NCBI RefSeq assembly: GCF_014636295.1
Contig: NZ_BMEC01000002.1
Span: forward strand, 186,001 to 250,000
Length of the DNA: 64,000 nucleotides
Direction of reading: 5' to 3'
Source of the DNA: Marivirga lumbricoides
Lineage (GTDB): Bacteria > Bacteroidota > Bacteroidia > Cytophagales > Cyclobacteriaceae
Below, piece after piece: positions 60,699 to 64,000 of this stretch. Position 1 is the first letter of the stretch. Each line of letters starts with the position of its first letter. The notes beneath the pieces were generated by a model that searched no databases, had not been told where the DNA came from, and worked only from the letters and a program-made list of their open reading frames with translations. Position numbers and translations under genes: made by a program.

Positions 60699-62249
60699 TT
60701 ATGGATGTGAAGAGTTTATAAATTGCTTAAAAACTTCAGGAAAATGAAACTTATCTATATCCCATAAATAAGGCAGAAGGAAATACGTAATCACGGTTAC
60801 CACCAGGATAGAAACTATATTCAGCACTACCCCTACCCTGACCATTGACGATATTTTAAGGTATCCGGAGCCAAAAACCACAGCATTAGGTGGTGTTGCT
60901 ACAGGTAACATAAACGCACAGGATGCCGCAAGTGTGGCTGCAACCATAATCATATAGGGGTGTATTCCCATAGAATATGCAATAGGAGCTAATACCGGAA
61001 GTAGCATGGCGGTAGTCGCAAGATTAGAGGTGATTTCAGTAAGAAAATTAACCGCTGCCACCAGAATAAGCATAAGAAGGAAGAGTTCCATTCCCTTTAA
61101 ATAGGAGAATTGTGAAGCAATCCAATCAGCAAGCCCTGTATCTGTAAATCCTTTTGCCAGGGCCATACCTCCACCAAAGAGCAGAATGATTCCCCAGGGT
61201 AGTTTTACGGCTTCTTCCCAAAGCAATAGCTTTCTATTTGATGATTTGGTAGATATCATAAATAAGGCTATCGCAGCAATGGTAGCTATGATCGTATCAT
61301 CAATAATGGGAACAAAAATTTGAATAAATGACCTGAAGACCCATGCTAGTGCCGTTAAGACAAATACAATCAATACCGCTTTCTCTTCATAGGAAATCTT
61401 ACCCAGATCTTGAAGCATGCTTTTGATTTCTTTGTGACCTCCCGGAAAGACTTCGTCACTAACCTTAAAAGCAAATTTTGTTAAATAGATCCAGCACAGA
61501 AAAAGCAGTAAAATTGAGACAGGTAAGGCAAACAGCATCCATTGCACAAAACTGATCTTAACGCCATAAAGCCCTTCTATTACCCCTGCTAAAACCAGAT
61601 TGGGAGGAGTACCTATTAAAGAGGCAAACCCTCCGATAGATGCACTGTAAGCAATGGATAGCATAAGTGCCCGGCCTAATTTCTTCTCCCGCCTTTTACT
61701 TGTTTTTGTACCAAATTGTTTAATTATGGCGGTACCTATGGGAAGCATCATAACTGCCGTTGCCGTATTGGAAATCCACATTGACAAAAATGCAGTGGAT
61801 ACCATAAAGCCCAGGATGATATATTTCACTTTAGAACCAACTATATTCAGGATGTTTAATGCAATGCGCCTGTGAAGTTGCCACCTTTCAATCGCCAGGG
61901 CTAAAATAAACCCTCCAATATATAGAAACACGTATTTGTGACCATAGGATGGTGTTGTAGACTCTAAGCTTAATGCACCCGTCAATGGGAACAGAACGAT
62001 AGGCAGAAGGGCTGTAACAGCAATAGGTACAGCTTCGGAAACCCACCATATTGCCATCCAAATTGCGATAGACAAAACCTTGAACGCTTCCGGTGCAATC
62101 GTTTGCGGAGTATCTAAAAATTGTAGTGCACAAAAAACCAAAGGCCCCAAAAAAAGTGCATAATTTTTCCATTTTTTCGGTTCTTTTCTGTCAGGATTTC
62201 TCTTGACAGGAATTCTCTTGACAGGAATATTCTGTACCTCTTTAAGCAT
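60699..62249 (-). CDS. DASS/SLC13 family sodium:dicarboxylate symporter
   Basis: 516 residues with about 11 membrane segments. The two substrate/Na+ motifs of the DASS family are both present: ISNTATAVMMLPIGTAI and SNLATTAMLLPVLAPIA (SNT/SNx-type). FASLIGTPPNLVLAG and LPVATPPNAVVFGSGYL are the paired PPN loops. The N-terminus carries short KRIPVKRNP repeats. It imports dicarboxylates or related anions. First gene of the operon with the porin at 59366; divergent from the membrane HTH protein at 62806 across a repeat-rich spacer. Confidence 0.9.
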   Translation of the reverse strand: MLKEVQNIPVKRIPVKRNPDRKEPKKWKNYALFLGPLVFCALQFLDTPQTIAPEAFKVLSIAIWMAIWWVSEAVPIAVTALLPIVLFPLTGALSLESTTPSYGHKYVFLYIGGFILALAIERWQLHRRIALNILNIVGSKVKYIILGFMVSTAFLSMWISNTATAVMMLPIGTAIIKQFGTKTSKRREKKLGRALMLSIAYSASIGGFASLIGTPPNLVLAGVIEGLYGVKISFVQWMLFALPVSILLLFLCWIYLTKFAFKVSDEVFPGGHKEIKSMLQDLGKISYEEKAVLIVFVLTALAWVFRSFIQIFVPIIDDTIIATIAAIALFMISTKSSNRKLLLWEEAVKLPWGIILLFGGGMALAKGFTDTGLADWIASQFSYLKGMELFLLMLILVAAVNFLTEITSNLATTAMLLPVLAPIAYSMGIHPYMIMVAATLAASCAFMLPVATPPNAVVFGSGYLKISSMVRVGVVLNIVSILVVTVITYFLLPYLWDIDKFHFPEVFKQFINSSHP

Positions 62250-62805
62250 GAGTATTTTATTTAAATTGTGAATAGACTTTACCTATATAAAACTCAAAAG
62301 ATTGATGCTTTTAGTTGGTGAATACCAACCTCAAAACCTTATAGAGTCGATAATTTTATAGATATTTTTTAGCTATTCTATGCTTAAATTGGATTTTATT
62401 GAATTTCATCGATTTTTATTGAATTTCATTGAATTTTATTATTTAATCACTAATTATTTAGTAATATTCTGATTCAGAATATTAAATTAAAGAGTCGTAT
62501 TAAACTTATGGATATTAAAAACCGGAGTCTATTAATGGGTAGAGATGTACTGTCAGTCCCCTTAAAAATAGCCGGACTATTTTAGGATTAACAATCGTGA
62601 AATTTCAAAATGAGGACCACTGGGATAATTGATCAAATGAATTTCTTTCCCAATTCCTAAAAAATGTATTCTAAATTGTAAAGATGTTATTGGTAACTAA
62701 TCCTACATTAAATAACCTGTTTTAAATATCGATGGGTCAGAATCATATATAAATAAAATCATCTCTATAATGCCTATAATCACAATTTAAAATCAATTAA
62801 ACTAA
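62250..62805. promoter_or_regulatory. Divergent promoter region, 556 bp
   Basis: Between the transporter/porin operon (minus) and the HTH membrane protein (plus). No gene seen. It contains phased AT repeats at 62398-62439 and presumably both promoters. The spacer is unusually long for this part of the window. Confidence 0.5.
62398..62439. promoter_or_regulatory. Helically phased ATTGAATTT(C/T)AT repeats
   Basis: ATTGAATTTCAT at 62398-62409 and 62418-62429, and ATTGAATTTTAT at 62428-62439: three copies at 20-bp and 10-bp intervals. Regular helical phasing in a divergent promoter suggests cooperative binding by a regulator, possibly the HTH protein at 62806. Confidence 0.45.
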
Positions 62806-63945
62806 ATGGATGACCTTTATAAACACATAACAGAAAAATTAGAGAAACTATACGGCCCCTTTGATGCCGACAAAAAGCGATTCAAAAAATCGAACAATTC
62901 AAAAATTGCACGTGACCTCGGCTATAGTGATGCCCAGTTTTCACGTTTAATCAATGGGACGGCCACACCCGGGGAATACGAGAGAACATTACAGAATGTT
63001 GATCGCATACTTAAGATAAAAGAATTCGAAGAGAATACTCAGGAAAGCAATTCGCCCCAATTCTATCTTATAAAAAAGAAAAACTGGATCATAGGAACGT
63101 TATTGTTTTTACTATTAACTTCTTCAACGCTATTGATTTTAAATCTTACAGCCAAAAAAACAAATGTTGAAGATTACTCAAGGGACTATACATTAAGGTG
63201 GGCTTTTGAAACCGAATTTGTAAACCCGTACACTAAATTAGAGGAGCTTCCCGCAGATTGTAACTTCCCTTGTTATAAGTTACAGGGGCAATGGGAACTC
63301 AATAAAAAATACAAAATACCCCTCTATATAGAGACTGATGGCTTTCACTATCAAGCGACCTCAGTAAAAATGTATACACGATGTGCTATCAATATAGAAT
63401 CCGATGGTCGTTTACTAGAAGGTTATGAATACCAAATGCACGAAATCTGGTATGACAAAACAGAATCAGATATATCAACATTTATGAACAATAAAGAAGG
63501 TGATGATGGTGAAGAAAGCAATTATGAAGCACTTGACTTTACTAAAGACAGTAGGTTTGTAAAAGTTGCGACAGTTCATACGCTATTTAGAAACAGGTTC
63601 ACTATTGGTGATTCTATTACCAGAGATGGGCAGGTTATTGGTAGGGACTTGGTGTATGTAGCGCAGGATATATTAAAAAATAAACTTAGCGAAGAAAAAG
63701 TGAATTTTATCAACAAAAAACTAAATCTAATCGCCAGAAAGGGGTTAGAAGATTTTTCCCGACCTATAAACTGTTTACAGAGCCCTCTGCCAGGTAGTGA
63801 TTTTCATGAGGTTAAAGAAGGAGATTTAATGACATTTACATGCAAACTAACCACTAATAGAGTTCCTACTCTTTATACAAAAGCCTTTAAATTTACCCGG
63901 CAATTTATCAAGAGTTCCTGTAGGCAATCTTCAGATAAAGAATAG
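62806..63945 (+). CDS. Membrane-anchored HTH protein with extracytoplasmic domain
   Basis: 379 residues. The first ~75 residues form a Cro/CI-like HTH (RFKKSNNSKIARDLGYSDAQ; FSRLINGTATPGEYERTLQN). One membrane helix follows at about 97-115 (WIIGTLLFLLLTSSTLLILN). The remaining ~260 residues are extracytoplasmic and contain several cysteines (DCNFPCYKL, YTRCAINI, NCLQSPL, FTCKLT). The layout is that of a one-component transmembrane regulator. No known ligand domain was recognised. Divergent position suggests control of the porin/DASS operon. Confidence 0.75.
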   Translation: MDDLYKHITEKLEKLYGPFDADKKRFKKSNNSKIARDLGYSDAQFSRLINGTATPGEYERTLQNVDRILKIKEFEENTQESNSPQFYLIKKKNWIIGTLLFLLLTSSTLLILNLTAKKTNVEDYSRDYTLRWAFETEFVNPYTKLEELPADCNFPCYKLQGQWELNKKYKIPLYIETDGFHYQATSVKMYTRCAINIESDGRLLEGYEYQMHEIWYDKTESDISTFMNNKEGDDGEESNYEALDFTKDSRFVKVATVHTLFRNRFTIGDSITRDGQVIGRDLVYVAQDILKNKLSEEKVNFINKKLNLIARKGLEDFSRPINCLQSPLPGSDFHEVKEGDLMTFTCKLTTNRVPTLYTKAFKFTRQFIKSSCRQSSDKE

Positions 63946-64000
63946 CGACTCCTCCGTTTTGAAAATGGCTTAATTACAAGATGAGTTCCTATATATCACA

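Noticed and set aside
1-64000. CRISPR array, tRNA, rRNA, integron integrase or phage genes
   Set aside because: None recognised on either strand; repeats found are long spacers, not regularly spaced short repeats.

Overview
The window is AT-rich chromosomal DNA of a Bacteroidota bacterium, most likely of the Cytophagia type (inference). The support is a T9SS C-terminal sorting tail at 14687-15562, many lipoprotein signals and signal peptides ending in AQ, promoters matching the Bacteroidota TAnnTTTG -7 element, mostly weak Shine-Dalgarno sites, and family-level matches throughout. No rRNA, tRNA, CRISPR array, integrase or phage structural gene was seen. About 53 of 57 recognisable genes lie on the minus strand. 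The exceptions are a T9SS cargo gene, an ECF sigma/membrane-protein pair and a membrane-anchored HTH gene, plus two broken plus-strand remnants.

Layout. 1-8.3 kb: a cut-off conserved gene, a TPR protein, an AraC/SDR operon, an S41 peptidase, a membrane protein, a surface lipoprotein and a DUF7738/DUF6892-like protein. 8.4-14.3 kb: a Crp/Fnr gene with an NAD(P)-binding gene preceded by an FNR-type box, a decayed second crp copy, ~400-bp tandem repeats, an esterase, and an NAD(P)-binding/AraC pair. 14.7-23.8 kb: a T9SS cargo protein, membrane proteins, a second S41 peptidase and a second AraC operon with two oxidoreductases. 24-34 kb: small hypotheticals, an EreA/ChaN-like lipoprotein, an amidohydrolase, a sigma factor operon and a fourth AraC/SDR pair. 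34.8-37.8 kb: a quinone-oxidoreductase/AraC/alpha-beta hydrolase operon. 38-59 kb: an accessory region of mostly small single genes (VOC, P-loop kinase, PAP2, DinB, ParDE, ArsN2-like, Vat-like acetyltransferase, LRR lipoprotein, DPP IV-like peptidase, sugar dehydrogenase). It is interspersed with dispersed spacer repeats, a truncated group II intron, a transposase remnant and several broken genes. 59.3-64 kb: a porin plus a DASS/SLC13 transporter, divergent from a membrane-bound HTH protein.

How the parts work together. Three paralogous AraC regulators (1321, 20314, 35843) sit in oxidoreductase operons. Each operon is preceded by the same promoter architecture: a TTTGTA element, then 25 bp further a pair of GTAGnCwAAw direct repeats exactly 21 bp apart. 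A fourth AraC/SDR pair has a different pair of repeats, also 21 bp apart. This looks like a set of duplicated redox-response modules with co-evolving operators. The accessory half behaves like a cassette region: genes point one way, spacers belong to a few repeat families with inverted-repeat ends, and broken genes abut those repeats. No integron integrase is present, so the mobilising mechanism is unproven.
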